Position numbers and translations under genes: made by a program. Below the pieces are notes generated by a model, which saw nothing but the letters and a program-made list of their open reading frames with translations, was not told where the DNA came from and did no database searches. Positions 24,441-36,813 of a stretch of DNA of 64,000 nt are shown one piece after another. The DNA is from Ochromonas danica. Lineage: Eukaryota; Sar; Chrysophyceae; Chromulinales; Chromulinaceae. Location: positions 186,001 to 250,000 of the forward strand of contig VKHL01000006.1 of NCBI GenBank assembly GCA_015146655.1. The letters run 5' to 3'. Each line of letters opens with the position of its first letter. Position 1 is the first letter of the stretch.

Positions 24441-24637
24441 GATAGAGATCAATTAGTCAACATAGATTACTCTTTCCCTCAGAATAATATCTTCCTCATA
24501 GATAATTAACTGATTGATTCTCTCATTGGCCAGATTCCTAGATCAGATCTCTAGATCAGATCCCTAGGCCAGAATCCCAAACTCTGCCTGCTCACTCCTC
24601 ATAACACAGAGAGTGGAAGAAATCCATCCAATTCATC
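24441..24637. promoter_or_regulatory. Divergent intergenic region with CTAGATCAGATC repeats
   Basis: This 197-bp segment lies between the divergent SCAR (-) and RCC1L-like (+) genes. At 24531-24577 it has near-repeats of CTAGATCAGATC bounded by GGCCAG elements, forming an imperfect palindrome. A regulatory role is inferred from position only. Confidence 0.35.
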
Positions 24638-26034
24638 ATGTTAAACAAATTTAGTCGAGTATATTTTGTGGGAAAACGTTCTCTCTCAACTAGTGGAAAG
24701 ATCTATGCTAAGGGGGTGGGTATTTTTGGAGCTTTGGGGGTGGATCAAAGTCTCGTAGACTGCCCCAATTTCACTGCCATTCCTTCTCTTCCACAGAGCA
24801 ATGTACGTAAGGTAGCAACGGGATGGGGTCACTCTGCTGCTATTACCAATGATGGTCAAGTCTATACATGGGGTCGCTGCTTTGACTTTACCTCTTTGTT
24901 ACGGTTAAATCGTGTTTGGCACTTTTCCTCCGCCTTGGCACGCTTTATGTCTAAATCCACCAATAGTTCACTTTTTGGAGGAGAAGAGATTGGTTTTCAT
25001 CCTTTACCAACTTTAATGAGTGATCTGAATAACGTGGTAGACGTGGCTTGCTCTGCAGGGTTGACATTGTTTTTGGATGCCGAAGGTCAAGTCTATGGAT
25101 GGGGTGCCAATCAATGGAATCAATGTGGAACCAAGACTGAGAAGATTGTGCATATCTATGACCCTATCTTGGTTCCAGTACCCCCATGTCAGAAGATAGA
25201 GGCAGGTTTGCAGCATGTCTTGGCACTGACTAAGGAAGGTGAAATCTATGCATGGGGCAAGTGTAACAAAGGACAGGCTGGTTTTGGCTCTACAGAAGAA
25301 ATTGCATGTTTACCAAAGAAAATAACTCTTATTGGACCTTCGGGTAAGAAACTGCGTGCTATAGATATCAGTGCAGGTTTCAATCACTCCAGCGCAATTG
25401 CTGAAGATGGTTCACTGTATGTCTGGGGCAAGCAAATGTCTGTTGTGCCACACAAAGACAACAAAATAGGCATACTTAAGAAATATGAGAATCAGTTTAC
25501 CCCTAGGAGGGTCAAGCTACCTTCAAAAGCTGTTCAAATCTGTAGCAGGTCAGCTTCTCACCATCATTGTTCTAATCCCTTTTATCTATTATTATGTCTT
25601 TTGTTTGTGTTGGAAATAGTAACTTTGCTCTGGTAATTCGTACTGAGGATAGACGTTTGTATTGTATGGGTCTTGGTGAACATGATCGAAACATGATATC
25701 GGATCCTTTGCTTGTCACTATCGATCCTCCTGAAGGATACAATGAGAATGTTCCGCCTCCCACTTTGGAATTGTCTTCTCGAGCTGAGCTGAGGAAAGGC
25801 TATCAACATGTCTTTCTTCATTCTCCTCCAGATTCAGATGCGAATATCTATGGCGAGGACAATCCTTATGGTCTCTTTGACGTCATTCTTCATGGTGGAG
25901 AAGCGTATGTCCTGCCTTGGAAAGGGTTGTCTACACTTCCTGAAGATGTCTTGGCGACTGCGAAAGAGCGCAAGGGACTCGATGTGGTAGACTATAGTGC
26001 AGGCTGGAGACACGAATTGATAGTTGTTAAATAG
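24638..26034 (+). CDS. RCC1-like repeat protein, probably mitochondrial (RCC1L-like)
   Basis: Two exons (24638-25548, 25620-26034) joined in phase 2 give 441 aa. Repeats of the RCC1 beta-propeller are seen as GWGHSAAITNDGQVYTWG, a SAGLTLFLDAEGQVYGWG unit, a GLQHVLALTKEGEIYAWG unit and GFNHSSAIAEDGSLYVWG. The propeller closes with SAGWRHELIVV. The N-terminus (MLNKFSRVYFVGKRSLSTS) is basic, rich in Ser/Arg and free of acids, as in mitochondrial presequences. Length and presequence resemble RCC1L/WBSCR16, a mitochondrial GEF and mitoribosome factor. RCC1-family membership is sure; orthology to RCC1L is inferred. Confidence 0.82.
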
Positions 26035-26097
26035 AATATTAGTTGTGTTGCTATGTATAAAACTACATTTTGAACTGTCCATGTTCTCTTGATTTGA

Positions 26098-29000
26098 TCA
26101 TCCAATGGCAAAGGTACGTTTCTTGGAAGTTGCTTTCTCATATTCCGCTTCGATTGATCCTGGCAAAAGAGATCCCCCAGTAGCAATATAGACAACTTCG
26201 CCCAGATCACAACCCTGAAGCAAAGTGCTCAATCTGTTCCTCCCAGAGATCACTTCTAACGCATGAATACCAACGCATTGATGCAACATTCGCTCTAACA
26301 ATCGCAATCCCAACGTGTCATACTCCGTTTGTTCTTTGTAATGGTCACGAATCAACTTTAATGCTTTATTGTAGACGAGTTGGTGAGGATCAGAGGCGTC
26401 GTCATCATCACTGTCTTCATCCATCATATTTTCCTTCAAGGTTTCTCTTTGATTCCCTTTTGGTTTGGTCTGCATCATGAGTTGATGCCATGCATGTGCA
26501 TCATCTTCACGTTTCTTATCCTGCATTAAAGAACAACAATAACAAACCAGATGTCACAAGATAATTGAGGAAGATATGAGAGGTCAGTCACTAACCTGCA
26601 ATTGTTCTTTCAAGGTGTTAAAGATCTCATTCAACTCTTTCTTGAGATCTGCTATTCCACTCAGAAATCTCTTCCGAATGAATCCAGCCTCTGTCAACCA
26701 ACTCTCAGGGAGAGTCTTATTTATTTCAAAATAATCAAATCCTATTTGTTGATAGAGATCTAATAGACTAGAGAAGTGATATTTCCATGTCCCAGTCTTC
26801 AACTGTGAGAAGAACTCGAAGACTTTCTCACTATAGGCAGCTATATTGGGATAGAATGGGAAGAATCGTTTCCATCGTAAATACCGTTGATCTTCTTCTT
26901 CTTCCTCGTTGGCATTCTCTGTGGTAGTTGATTGTTGATCTTTGGTCACACTGGGTAGATGGTCGGGAGTGAGTTTAGCAGAGCATGCAAGCATCAATCT
27001 CTAATAAGATGAGACACAAAGAACAAACTATGCTGAGTATATTCAAACAAGAATAGGTTCATATATGCTATCCTACCTCAAATAGTGCTGACAAGATATT
27101 CTTACGAAGAGTTGTCGTGACTGCAAACTATAAATCACAATAACATTGTCAATAACATGAGCAACAAGACAGACCTGTATAGTATGATAGTCAGGGAAAC
27201 TCTTACCGTACAACTAAAGACTTCATTTAATGATTGAAGCTTATTATGTGTGCAAAGATCTTGTAGATCAACATTACTTCGAAAATCCACAACTAAAATA
27301 TTAACTAACTCGTGAATCTTATAAGGAATAATAAGAAACTCTAAGAACTTATCGATATTCACTAATTTCTTATAGGATAACATAATACGAATAACTTCTG
27401 CATCATCAACTTCATTCTTTGTGATATAGACTTGAAGACTATTCAAGTTGTTATTACTCGTTTTCATCTCTGTTTCGAAATGATGTTTGAGAAAGGAATG
27501 TAAGAGACGAACTAATGCTAGGTTGGTATCATTATGACCACTTGATTCTTTATTATATTGGCGAAGTAACAGGTCAACATACAGTATTGTGCCACAACCT
27601 GCTGGAGCGTTGAGGGCCTTCACTGTTGCCTCGAGATTGTCTACTCGCATCAACTTCAAGCTAGCACCAACACCTTGTAATGATGCACCTGCAGATTCAG
27701 CGGAGTTTACTGTACAAATCCATTTATACGTGAAGACTTGTTGAAGTCGACGTAATAGTTTCTGATACATGGGGAAATCACGGAAGATTAATCGATCATT
27801 GCAATGCGCTCCGAACGAGAAGATCATCCGAGAATAAGAGTCCAAGCTCTGGATTGCTCTAAAGAGACCATGTAAGGTTAGATAACGTTCAAAACTAATC
27901 AAAGGGTAACTCTTACCGAAGACAACGGTACTTCCACTGTAATGCAGTTCTGTAAAATGTCTACATGTCCATGATAAAAACAATCATGACCAGTTAGTTG
28001 ATGGATCATCCATGCGATGTGCTGTTACCTTTGGATTGATGAGAGTTGGACAAGAAAACAGCCAACCAATAAAGTCAACCACAGGTGCTTCCTCCAGCTC
28101 TTGTGCTACGAAAGTTTCTGTGTCATGGAAAGCGGCATATTCTTCCTCCTTGTTCACCAGCAGTCGTCCCTCTGGATTGAGGCGAAACGTGTAGTCCTCT
28201 TCACTCAGATGCAATCGTGAGTAGACTCGAAGCAATTGACTATTCACTTTGCGCTTTTGATAAATACCCAATAACAATAGTGTGAGCTAATTCAACACAT
28301 GCAACACAAGAGAGTTGACCCAGCGAATAGCAAAACATGTTCTCAACTAAATTGTAGTATAGTATACCTCAGGTTTGGTGTAGCTTAAGCCAAAATTATT
28401 TAAGAAGAATTGTAACTCTTCAAATGTCAGCCGATCTAAGCAATCATTCAAGCATTAGTCAATCAAAAAATCAACAATGCATGTTGTTAACATTATTTAC
28501 CTTGAACACGCACTAACTCTTCAGCAGATAGAACTCTCTTCTCTACTCGCCATTGCATCAACTCTCGTATCAACTGCTTAGCTTTTCCCCATTTTTGTAA
28601 TGGTTTGGAAAGTAGACCACATCGCAATGCCAAGAGCTCCGTGGCCAGACTCTGACGACTTTCGACATCCATTCGGTAGGCAACAAACCCAGGTAAAGTC
28701 ATGGCACTATCTTGTAATTGATATCCATGCTCTAGCATAGTCGCTCTCCAAGCACCTCTGAGAGAAGCAGTTGAGTTGAAAATATATGAGAACAATGAAA
28801 TGAAATGAAATGAAATGCAATCATTCACAAGATCTACTTACTCTGATTGCCATCCTGGGTCCGCGACCAAGCCATAAGGGTGAGCAAATGCATGAACAGC
28901 TGATCATCATGAGCAGGACAATTCAAACTCTCGGTCAGTCAGAGCCTTGCAGTAGAAAGCGTTGAGAGGAATTAGTGGTCACTCACCTCTCACCTCCGAG

Positions 29001-29311
29001 TAGCGCAAGAGACTGTCCTGATCCAAGTCTAATAATTGGAAATACTCCTGTGCTTTCTCTTTCCCACGAAAGCTTAGCTTGGATTTCATGACAATACCTG
29101 ATGCCTTCACAACATCCACAGGAACACCTCCGAAGACATCGCTGTCAGTGTTAGTGGAGATGTTGAGCTTGGAGAAGGTCTCATTGATTTTGCCAATCTC
29201 CTTTAGCAAGTCTGCTTCATAGTTTCTCAATCTCAACAGCTGGGTGAAGAGGTCGTCATACTGAGACAAGCTGCCTGTAGAGCCATCGTCAACATTATCT
29301 CCACCATTCAT
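26098..29311 (-). CDS. EF-hand-containing protein of unknown function (846 aa, 10 exons)
   Basis: Ten exons keep frame: 29311-28987, 28899-28842, 28757-28501, 28435-28368, 28286-28029, 27960-27917, 27858-27207, 27127-27077, 27000-26596, 26520-26098 (2,541 nt, 846 aa). A canonical 12-residue calcium-binding EF-hand loop, DLDQDSLLRYSE, is seen near residue 93. A second helix-rich segment (DRLTFEELQFFLNNFGL) may be a degenerate hand. The rest is helical with an acidic EEEEED stretch near exon 9. I do not recognise the family. The start at ATG 29311 is a choice: an upstream ATG exon (29465-29399, GTAAGT donor) exists but gives a stop when joined. It is divergent with the ankyrin gene. Confidence 0.72.
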
Positions 29312-29647
29312 TAGTCCTTTCTTTACAAGGCAAGTCAATCACACAATGTGTTACACTTCACACTTACAGATAGAAATGCAAGACAATAATCTACTTACAA
29401 TCACTAACGGGATTCAATGGCTCATTAACTAATCTGTCCTGGCCCAAGCAGTCCTTCAATTCCATGGAATGAAATGAAACGGAGATTTGAAAAGCTGTTT
29501 ATTTGAAAAGCGCGTTAGTAAGTTCCTCCAGACTTCCAAACTGCCAGAAGTTTTCCCCCTACAGCCGTTTTCAGCAGCAGACCACCGAAGAATTAGACTG
29601 TGAGCTAATGAATTGGATCTCAAAACTGCGATAAAAAGAAAGATAAT

Positions 29648-32547
29648 ATGAGCGATGCAACAATAGAAGAAGCAAGCAAACCCCCTCCTCTCATGGTATC
29701 GGGTAATGCAGGTTTACGATTACTTGATGCATGTTATGATGATGTCGCCTATGCACGCTATCTATTGCGTAGTCGTCTACCCAGTGATCGTAATGTCCGT
29801 ACTAAAATCAATTGGAAAGATCAACAAAGTGGATCTTCTCTTCTCCACTGCTTATCTTATAGTGACTTGTCACAGCCTATCAAGTTGTTGCTGGACAATA
29901 ATGCCGATCCCAACCTTGTCAACCATGTGAGCATTTTCAACTTCTGCTGTCAACCCCTACCTACCCCTACCTTCCAACCTACCTGCCTTCAGACTATTTG
30001 ATAACATTCTCTCTCTTTTACCACTTGTATTAGAACCTCGAAACACCTTTGCATTGGTGTGCTAAGATGAATAGTACCAATTGTGCGAAAATCTTGTTGG
30101 ATTATGGTGCGGATATCAACGCGGTGGACAATTCCTCCTCCACTGCTTTGCACTATGCTTCATCATTAGGCAATATTGAAATGGTCATGATCTTGCTAGA
30201 TCGTGGCGCTAAAGTGGATATTCTGGACAAGGATGAGAAAACAGCCATCGAATTGGCTGCGGAGGGCACGAGCAGCACAGCCAAAGCCGTGGCGGTGGTC
30301 TTTCTGCGACACTATCAACGATTAGGCTTACCCACTGCTAAAGGGTTGAAATCAAAGATCCAGTCTATGAATTCTGTGCTCTTGTTTCCTAAAGAATCGA
30401 CTAGCTTATCGGTCATGGATGGGATGCTCAAGTCTCCCTATCCTGGTGTGTTCGAACAGTCTCATCCCTCTCCATCACAGTTCAGAGAGACTCCTTCCCA
30501 ACCTCCTCTTTCTTCTTCTTCTGTTAAGCCAAGAACGTTGCTTGATGAGATTCGTGAGGAGAAGAATGCCTCCTTCACGTCTCAGAAGTCCTCGATGTCC
30601 ATGGCAACGGGTCGATCGCCTAGTCGACCAACCAGTGGCGAGAGAAACAAGAGAAATTCTCCCTCGGGAAAGAAGTATCCACCCATGCATTTTGGAATTC
30701 AACCTTCACCTAACTCTGCACCAAGTCATCGCCCTTCGTCAGCTAGCAGTGCCTCTCCTGGTCGCCCAGGGGCCACTGCGAAAGGTGGGGGAAGGCCTGT
30801 AAGCGCTGGAGGTCTAGTGACTCCTTCCAAGATGGCAATGTCACCGTCGATCGATTCAAAAGTGCCAATGAATAGTCCCTTTGTTGCTGCGCAGGAAATC
30901 AGCGCGGGCAGGACGATGAGTCAACTATTACCACCAACAGCTGCTCCTACATCGTCTTCCGAGATTCAGCATCATTCCCCAAGCTCTTCTAGTGCACACA
31001 CTATGAGAAGCAACTCTATGGACTCGCTGAAACCTTTGCAAAGAAGAACTTTCTCGCATGGCCTCTCATCTACAAGTGACCAGAGGCAACAACAGCTATT
31101 ACCTCGCGCACAGAGTGCTGACATGGTGTTGACAGAAGTGAATGACGAAGATGAAGTCACGCAATACGTCGATAATATTACCAGTACATCGGTTTCTACC
31201 CCAATGGTAAGTCATACAGATCATTATACTGTTGGTGACGCTGGAATGAGAAGTCGACGTTTTATGTCAGCCCCTGTTGTTCCCGCCACGCGGCTAACGC
31301 TTGATACTGACAGTATTTTGCGCGCTGAGGAATTTGCGAAGGGAAAGCAAAGCAGTCCAAATCGTAGTCGACGAGCTCTACTAGAGCAGAGGTTTCCTCC
31401 TGCTAGCTGCATTCCTTTCTTGCCAAGACTGCCAGCTGATTTATCCTGCGGCCAAGCAGACTATCTGGATGTTATACTGACTGTAGAACATTGTGTAGAT
31501 TGCCATCTTCATAGTGATCAATCCTTACGTCATGATCCAAAGAAATATGTCACGGCAGCGATCAATGTTCTCTATGGGATTATACAAGCTATTGTCACAA
31601 GCAAATTCAAAGTTCGTCTCTTTGCCATTCGATCAGCGCCGATGAATATCAAACGGCTAGGCGCCTTTGAAGTAACTTTAGCTATCTGTCTACCAGTCGT
31701 TGAGAGTTACATCAACGATTCGAACATTCAACTGTCAGCGAGTATGTTTGGGAGCAACCAGACGTTGTCTTCTCTGTTGCAGGTCCCTGACCCTCGAAGA
31801 AGTCTCGTTATGAAGCCTCAATGGATTAGTCACAACCTATTCTCTAAGCTAGAAAACAAAAGGTAAGTGAAATATGATATGTGATGATGAGGTGGCTATG
31901 CACGGTATGTAATATCTCCTTGTTGTTGGTATTCACATATTTATCTAGTTGGCCTGCGGTGAATGCGATGGAAGAGAAAGCCACCAACTTCCTTGATGCT
32001 GCACTTCAAGATGCTGCGAGAGGATTGCGAGAAGCTCAACCTGGTCTTTCTGATGCTGTTCAGAGTGTGATTGGCAGTGCTAACCATCGAGTTGCTGGTC
32101 ATCTTTCTGAGCTTGTTTATGGGAACTATAAACACAATGAGCTTGATACAGAGGCATTATACGGTAAGTACTGTAAATAGGGTACTGTTGTTGATTGAAT
32201 GTCTGGTATGTCATTAACAGAATTTGGTTTGTTTGTTCTGCTGCTCATCTTTAGATCTAGAGAAAGCTTATCAAGCATGGCAAGAGCGTATGAAGATGCC
32301 AATTCAAATAGTGAAAGATCCTCTAGATGTTGATATTCCAGCTCTCTTCTCTCCATCTCAATACACACCGCAGAAAGCAGGTCAGCTGCAGCGTATGACA
32401 AGTCGCAGCAGTTCCCAGCACATGGTTTCGCAGCAGCCAACACATTCAAAAGGACCTTATCTGGATCGAAATCTTGCTCAAGCCTTACCCCAAGAAGAGT
32501 TTGAGAGAGTGGTTTTGGAACATTTCTTTGTTTTCGACAATAGATAG
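29648..32547 (+). CDS. Ankyrin-repeat protein with Ser/Pro-rich linker (871 aa)
   Basis: Four exons (29648-29926, 30034-31862, 31949-32163, 32255-32547) join in frame to 871 aa. Residues about 15-180 form ankyrin repeats, seen as SLLHCLSYSD...LLLDNNADPN, TPLHWCAKMN...LLDYGADINAVD and TALHYASSLGNIEMVMILLDRGAKVD. A long Ser/Pro-rich, probably disordered region follows (about 190-440). After it comes a folded C-terminal portion with no family I recognise. Ankyrin repeats mediate protein-protein contacts, and the partner is unknown. Introns are about 85-110 bp. Confidence 0.82.
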
Positions 32548-32970
32548 GTAGTCATATATGACCTGAATGATATGGCCAAGGCTATTGAGTTAACATCCTT
32601 TACCAACCTGTTATTGGTTTACTAATCATATTCTTAGTTTACCAGCATTTCGCTGTATGTGGTATTGCTCGCAACGCAGAAATACCATTGAGCCAGCCAG
32701 GGTCCTCTACTCGTTGATAATGTTCGACTCCATTAGGTTTGTCAACTCAGTGGTTTACACAGAAGCTAGCAATTCAGGAAGGAAGTACTCTCCTGTGGTC
32801 TCAGCCACTGACCAAATCTAGCCACACGTAGATTGGTAATGCTGTGGGATTGTACATTGTAGCTACTGTAGAGCATTGTGGGGATGTTAACTTAATGTTT
32901 ATTAAGTTAACAGCCCTCCCAACAATTCCAATTGTGGAGCAGCTTTTGATGATAAAACTAAACAATAAAT
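32548..32970. other. Intergenic region, nothing recognised
   Basis: This is 423 bp of AT-rich sequence between two co-oriented genes. It must contain a 3' end and a promoter. No RNA gene, repeat or conserved frame is seen. Confidence 0.5.
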
Positions 32971-34447
32971 ATGATGAGAGGATTGTTACTCTTCGAACTC
33001 TTCTTATTCCTCTCTATCCTTTCATTTTCTTGCCATGGAAATACTTTGACAACAGAAGAGATCCAAAGTGAACTTGAACAATATTATGAAAGAAGTCATC
33101 CTCTTCCTCTTCCTTGTGCTGCAGGTTGGGCAGATTCCTACACTGTCCAACACAAGAAACAACTGACTGATCCCCAAGGAAAAAAGTTAGTCTCCGTTCC
33201 TAATCTCAGTGGTCAGTTCTAAACCTGCTTTGTCGTCGTCACTCCTACTCCTTGTGTACTCCTTGCTAATAGCTGTCAATGTTGTTGTGAATGTTGCTTT
33301 CATTGTTGGTTTGGTTTGGTTTGATGTGATGAGAACAGGATTGGCTGATCGTGTCATTGGTATTGTCTCCATCTGCATGTTTGCGATGCTCTCTGGTCGT
33401 GCTTTTCAAATTAGTCATCGCAGTCCACTGATTGATTTACAAGCTGTCTTCACTTCCAAACATATCGACTGGATACGACCCGTGCCTTCTCCAGAAGAAG
33501 AGAATTGGATCATTCTTCCTTTAAAGCATGATGCACGTATTCGTAACTATAATGAGAGTATTCTTTCGATGAAGGAATATTATGCTATTAATACCATTGA
33601 TGATTGGAGATTACAAGATAAGTTTCTTCGTCAACCTCTTCATGCACTATTACCACAAGACTATACTACTATCTTCATGGTGATGAATCGTGGTAAAACT
33701 ATACGAATGTTTGAGAATGTTCATCATCGGAAACAACTAGTAGAAGACTATAAGCTTTCTGCTGAAACTGCATTTGGATGTCTTGTACACTATCTCTTCC
33801 AACCTCGTCCGCAGATCTTCCATCATGTTCGAGAAGTCTTCCAGCCTGTTCTTCATGCAGCTAAATCGGTTGGTCCTGACAGCCAGGGAAAGGAACCTAT
33901 TTTACTGATTGGTATTCAGATCAGGACGGGTGATCCAACTTTGGCACGATCGGCGGAACATCATATCAATCTGGATCATTATAACGCATTCTTTGACTGT
34001 GCCAGACAAATCGAAGCTTTTGCTATGAATTCCAATAGTAGCTCCAAGACTAGTTATAAATCATCCAAGTGGTTCCTTGTAAGCGACAGCATTGTGCTGC
34101 GGCAAGAAGCTGTCAAGAGATTCGGTGCAGATAAAGTATTGACGTCGCTTCAGATCCCTGTAGAACATTCGGCTAAAGAAAGTAGTGTGTGTAAAGATGG
34201 CTCGACGGGCTGTACTGTGTCCAATGCTGGTTTCGAGGCTGCCGCAGCGGAGTGGTGGTTGTTTTCCTTCACTCGGTATCAGGTTATCAGCCAATACAGT
34301 GGCTATGGACGCAGTGCCGGTATGCTATCCATGCATCCAAACAGCATCTACACCATCCCTTACAAGCAAATGGGGAAAACTGTTACTTGCAACGCAGCTT
34401 CTTTCACCGAGTTGGGAGACATGCCCTACGAGTGGTCTGGAATTTAA
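32971..34447 (+). CDS. Fucosyltransferase-like secretory-pathway glycosyltransferase
   Basis: Two exons (32971-33211, 33339-34447) with a 127-bp intron give 449 aa. The N-terminus (MMRGLLLFELFLFLSILSF) is a signal peptide or signal anchor. Right at the splice junction lies a GLADRVIGIVS...LSGRAF motif. Farther on comes an IQIRTGDP motif, comparable with the nucleotide-sugar-binding motif of alpha-1,2/1,6 fucosyltransferases (GT11/GT23/GT37). A late NAGFEAAAAEWWLFS segment fits the third conserved region of such enzymes. I infer a Golgi-type glycosyltransferase; donor sugar and acceptor are unknown. The intron joins the GLADR motif in frame, which supports the model. Confidence 0.7.
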
Positions 34448-34599
34448 ATTATCTCTTGAACAGATTTTTATTTTAAAGTAATTCGTAATTGCAACTCTAT
34501 TTCTCGTTATACTTGCTGCAAGATACCAAAGACAGACAAAACAAATGTGATAAAATGCAAAGAAACACATTATATTCACAAAGCAACAACAACCCCCAT

Positions 34600-34673
34600 G
34601 GTCGTTTAGCTCAGTTGGTTAGAGCGTGGGTCTAATAAACCCAAGGTCCTGAGTTCGAGCCTCCGATCGACCA
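34600..34673 (+). tRNA. tRNA-Ile (anticodon AAT), with two stem mismatches
   Basis: The cloverleaf is clear: D arm GCTC/GAGC, anticodon stem TGGGT/ACCCA with loop CTAATAA (anticodon AAT, decoding ATT), T loop TTCGAGC, discriminator A, and a T-rich pol III terminator just downstream. Two mismatches are visible: T6-T67 in the acceptor stem and T50-C64 in the T stem. It may be a working gene, a decaying copy, or carry sequence errors. Confidence 0.85.
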
Positions 34674-34918
34674 TTGCTTTTTATTTTGACCATCGTATTT
34701 ATTGATGATAGCTTTTGATCAATTTTTAATCCTAGAGACTTGTTTAAATACAACTATGGACAAATAAGGTTGTTTTGTGCCACGTTAATGAATAATTGTA
34801 GAATCGTTTGGTACTATATCTAACCGCAACAACATGGCATCATCCAACTTCCCCACGCAACCAGCACAACAACAACAAAACAACAATCAACACAACAGAG
34901 GCAGAAGAACAGACAACA
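34674..34918. other. Intergenic region upstream of TRAPPC1
   Basis: This segment holds the pol III terminator tract and an AT-rich promoter region. An in-frame upstream start at 34808 would add an Asn/Thr-rich extension to TRAPPC1, and I consider it unlikely. Confidence 0.4.
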
Positions 34919-35634
34919 ATGCTCTATAACTTCTACATCTATAATCGGAAAGGAAAATGCTTATATTATCGTGAATGGAATCGACCACTTAACACACTCT
35001 CTGATGATCCTGATGAAGAAAAGCGTCTTGTGTGAGTCTGGCATCCTATCACATCCTGTCATATCATACCATACCATACCACTCACTGTCAACCCAGCTA
35101 CAACCACTTGAGACCTGGGACTAGACTGCTTTGAAAATATACATCATCTCCCTTCCCTCGATGTTTGACTTATTTCTTCTTATTCGTATTCTCTTCTGTG
35201 CAGATTTGGCATGCTCTTCTCTTTGAAAGATCTCACGAGTAAGATGTCTCCTGTGCCTGGAGAGAAGCTTCATATCATACGAACCAATTCTTTCATTTTA
35301 CATCATTTTGAGAGTCTCTCTGGACTAGTCTTTGTTCTAAATACCAAACTAGACATACCCGGTAAGTTAGTCCTCCCCACACTACCCCCACTCCCATTAC
35401 TACTGCCTCTAGAAGGCAATGACAAGGATAATAGTGACTGACGAGACATGGTTTGGCTTTTCCTGTGAGATAGATATGTACACTCATCTACAATACATCT
35501 ATGCCAATATCTTCGCAGAGTATGTGGCAAGAAATCCTCTCTATCGATTAAAACCAGACGAGCCTTTGACCAATCCACTCTTTGCAATGAAAGTAGAGGA
35601 ATATTTGCTCTCTTTACCAGTCTTCAAGCAATAG
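34919..35634 (+). CDS. TRAPPC1: TRAPP complex subunit 1 (Bet5)
   Basis: Three exons (34919-35031, 35204-35361, 35474-35634) give 143 aa, against 145 in human. The start MLYNFYIYNRKGKCLYYREW matches the family N-terminus. FGMLFSLKDLTSKMSP matches the conserved middle, and the ending VARNPLYRL...YLLSLPVF matches the C-terminal helix. TRAPPC1 is a longin-fold core subunit of the TRAPP Rab1/Ypt1 exchange complex in ER-Golgi and intra-Golgi traffic. The start is chosen by family length. Confidence 0.93.
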
Positions 35635-35897
35635 AACAAGTTTACATGACTGTTCTCAATATCATTAAGTCATGCTGCTGTCTGTATATATTATAGTAAC
35701 TGCTACCAAACATTGCATTGTTACAACAACATATTGAGAAGGCTATTTCATGTCTTCTTCTCCTCTTCCTCTGACCACTAAATGCTCTCAACTTTCTCTA
35801 AATCATCATCTCCTTGATATATTACTCTAGCTTACATTACAAACTATTACATGATATGATATACCCCCTGAGTAGTGGGTGGATGATGGTACGATTA
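35635..35897. other. Convergent 3' intergenic region
   Basis: This is AT-rich sequence between the ends of TRAPPC1 (+) and the phosphatase gene (-). Nothing else is recognised. Confidence 0.5.
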
Positions 35898-36656
35898 TCA
35901 TCTAGATACCCTCTGAGCAAACGCCTTCAGCGCCTTGATCCACTCAGATGCTTGAATGCCATGTGGTGTTCGCTGAGTGACTACTCCAGGACACTTTCTC
36001 TCCACATTGGCACAATGATCACCCCAATTGCAATCGTCGAAGAAGACCATGTCCTCGTAGGCAATGCCTGTCTGCTCTCGTAGGATGGGAAAGTGACTAG
36101 ACGCCTTATCAGATGAGAGAGGTGGACTTCTTCCTATCTGAAGGTTTCCTTCAAATCCTGTAGGCCAGTCCTTCGCGAAGACTTGTCTCATAGTCACGCC
36201 AGGCAGCACTTCCAACATCCCCATGGCTGTTCGACCAATTCGTACTGCAGTGCTTGAGTCAGCTGAACTAGCAGCTGCAATACGCATCCCTGGATAGTAG
36301 TTTAAGTAGTATTCTTGTAAGATGCGCAGGGCGTCTGGGTAGAGGCGAATCTGTTCACTGCCCGAGTAGACAGCCAACACTCCCTCGCCTTGACTGCCTA
36401 AAGGACCTTTAAAAGTCCTGCTGGGTATTTCACTCAGTGTATACATCTCAGGATGCCACAGGCAGTCGTCCAAGTCGAAGACCACCAGCTTGGGCAGTGC
36501 TGCCAGATCTCTGTGATCCACCAACGCAGAAGTCATACCAAGCAACTGAGATGAAGAAGTAGAACTGATCTTTCTGTCTGTCATGAGAGGAATAAAAGCA
36601 ATAGAACAGTTCAATATTGCATAAAAGACCACAACAAAATACTTCCAATGCCACAT
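35898..36656 (-). CDS. Magnesium-dependent phosphatase 1-like HAD hydrolase
   Basis: This is a single exon of 252 aa from the ATG at 36656. HAD motif I is VVFDLDDCLW, with the two catalytic aspartates. Motif II is AAASSADS and motif IV is VFFDDCNWGDHC. The layout matches MDP1, a Mg-dependent protein-tyrosine or fructosamine-6-phosphate phosphatase. The N-terminal 25 residues (MWHWKYFVVVFYAILNCSI) are hydrophobic, suggesting a signal or targeting sequence that cytosolic MDP1 lacks. The open frame continues upstream through a tRNA gene, so a start above 36656 is rejected. The promoter region overlaps the tandem tRNA-Arg genes. Confidence 0.82.
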   Translation of the reverse strand: MWHWKYFVVVFYAILNCSIAFIPLMTDRKISSTSSSQLLGMTSALVDHRDLAALPKLVVFDLDDCLWHPEMYTLSEIPSRTFKGPLGSQGEGVLAVYSGSEQIRLYPDALRILQEYYLNYYPGMRIAAASSADSSTAVRIGRTAMGMLEVLPGVTMRQVFAKDWPTGFEGNLQIGRSPPLSSDKASSHFPILREQTGIAYEDMVFFDDCNWGDHCANVERKCPGVVTQRTPHGIQASEWIKALKAFAQRVSR

Positions 36657-36740
36657 GCCACCATCACATTGGCTGATCTTCCAATCACAAAATAGACAAT
36701 AAATCCTTTCTATTCCTCTATCGACATCGGCAAAACAAGA

Positions 36741-36813
36741 GGTGGATTGGCGCAATGGATAGCGCGCCAGCCTTCGGAGCTGGAGGTTGCGAGTTCGAGT
36801 CTCGCATCCATCG
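36741..36813 (+). tRNA. tRNA-Arg (anticodon TCG), copy 1
   Basis: This is a 73-nt cloverleaf with acceptor stem GGTGGAT/ATCCATC, anticodon stem CCAGC/GCTGG with loop CTTCGGA (anticodon TCG, decoding CGA), T stem GCGAG/CTCGC and discriminator G. A T run follows. No mismatches apart from one G-T wobble (2-71). Confidence 0.95.

Noticed and set aside
34808-34918. Upstream start for TRAPPC1
   Set aside because: The added residues are Asn/Thr-rich and absent from the family; the ATG at 34919 matches the conserved N-terminus.
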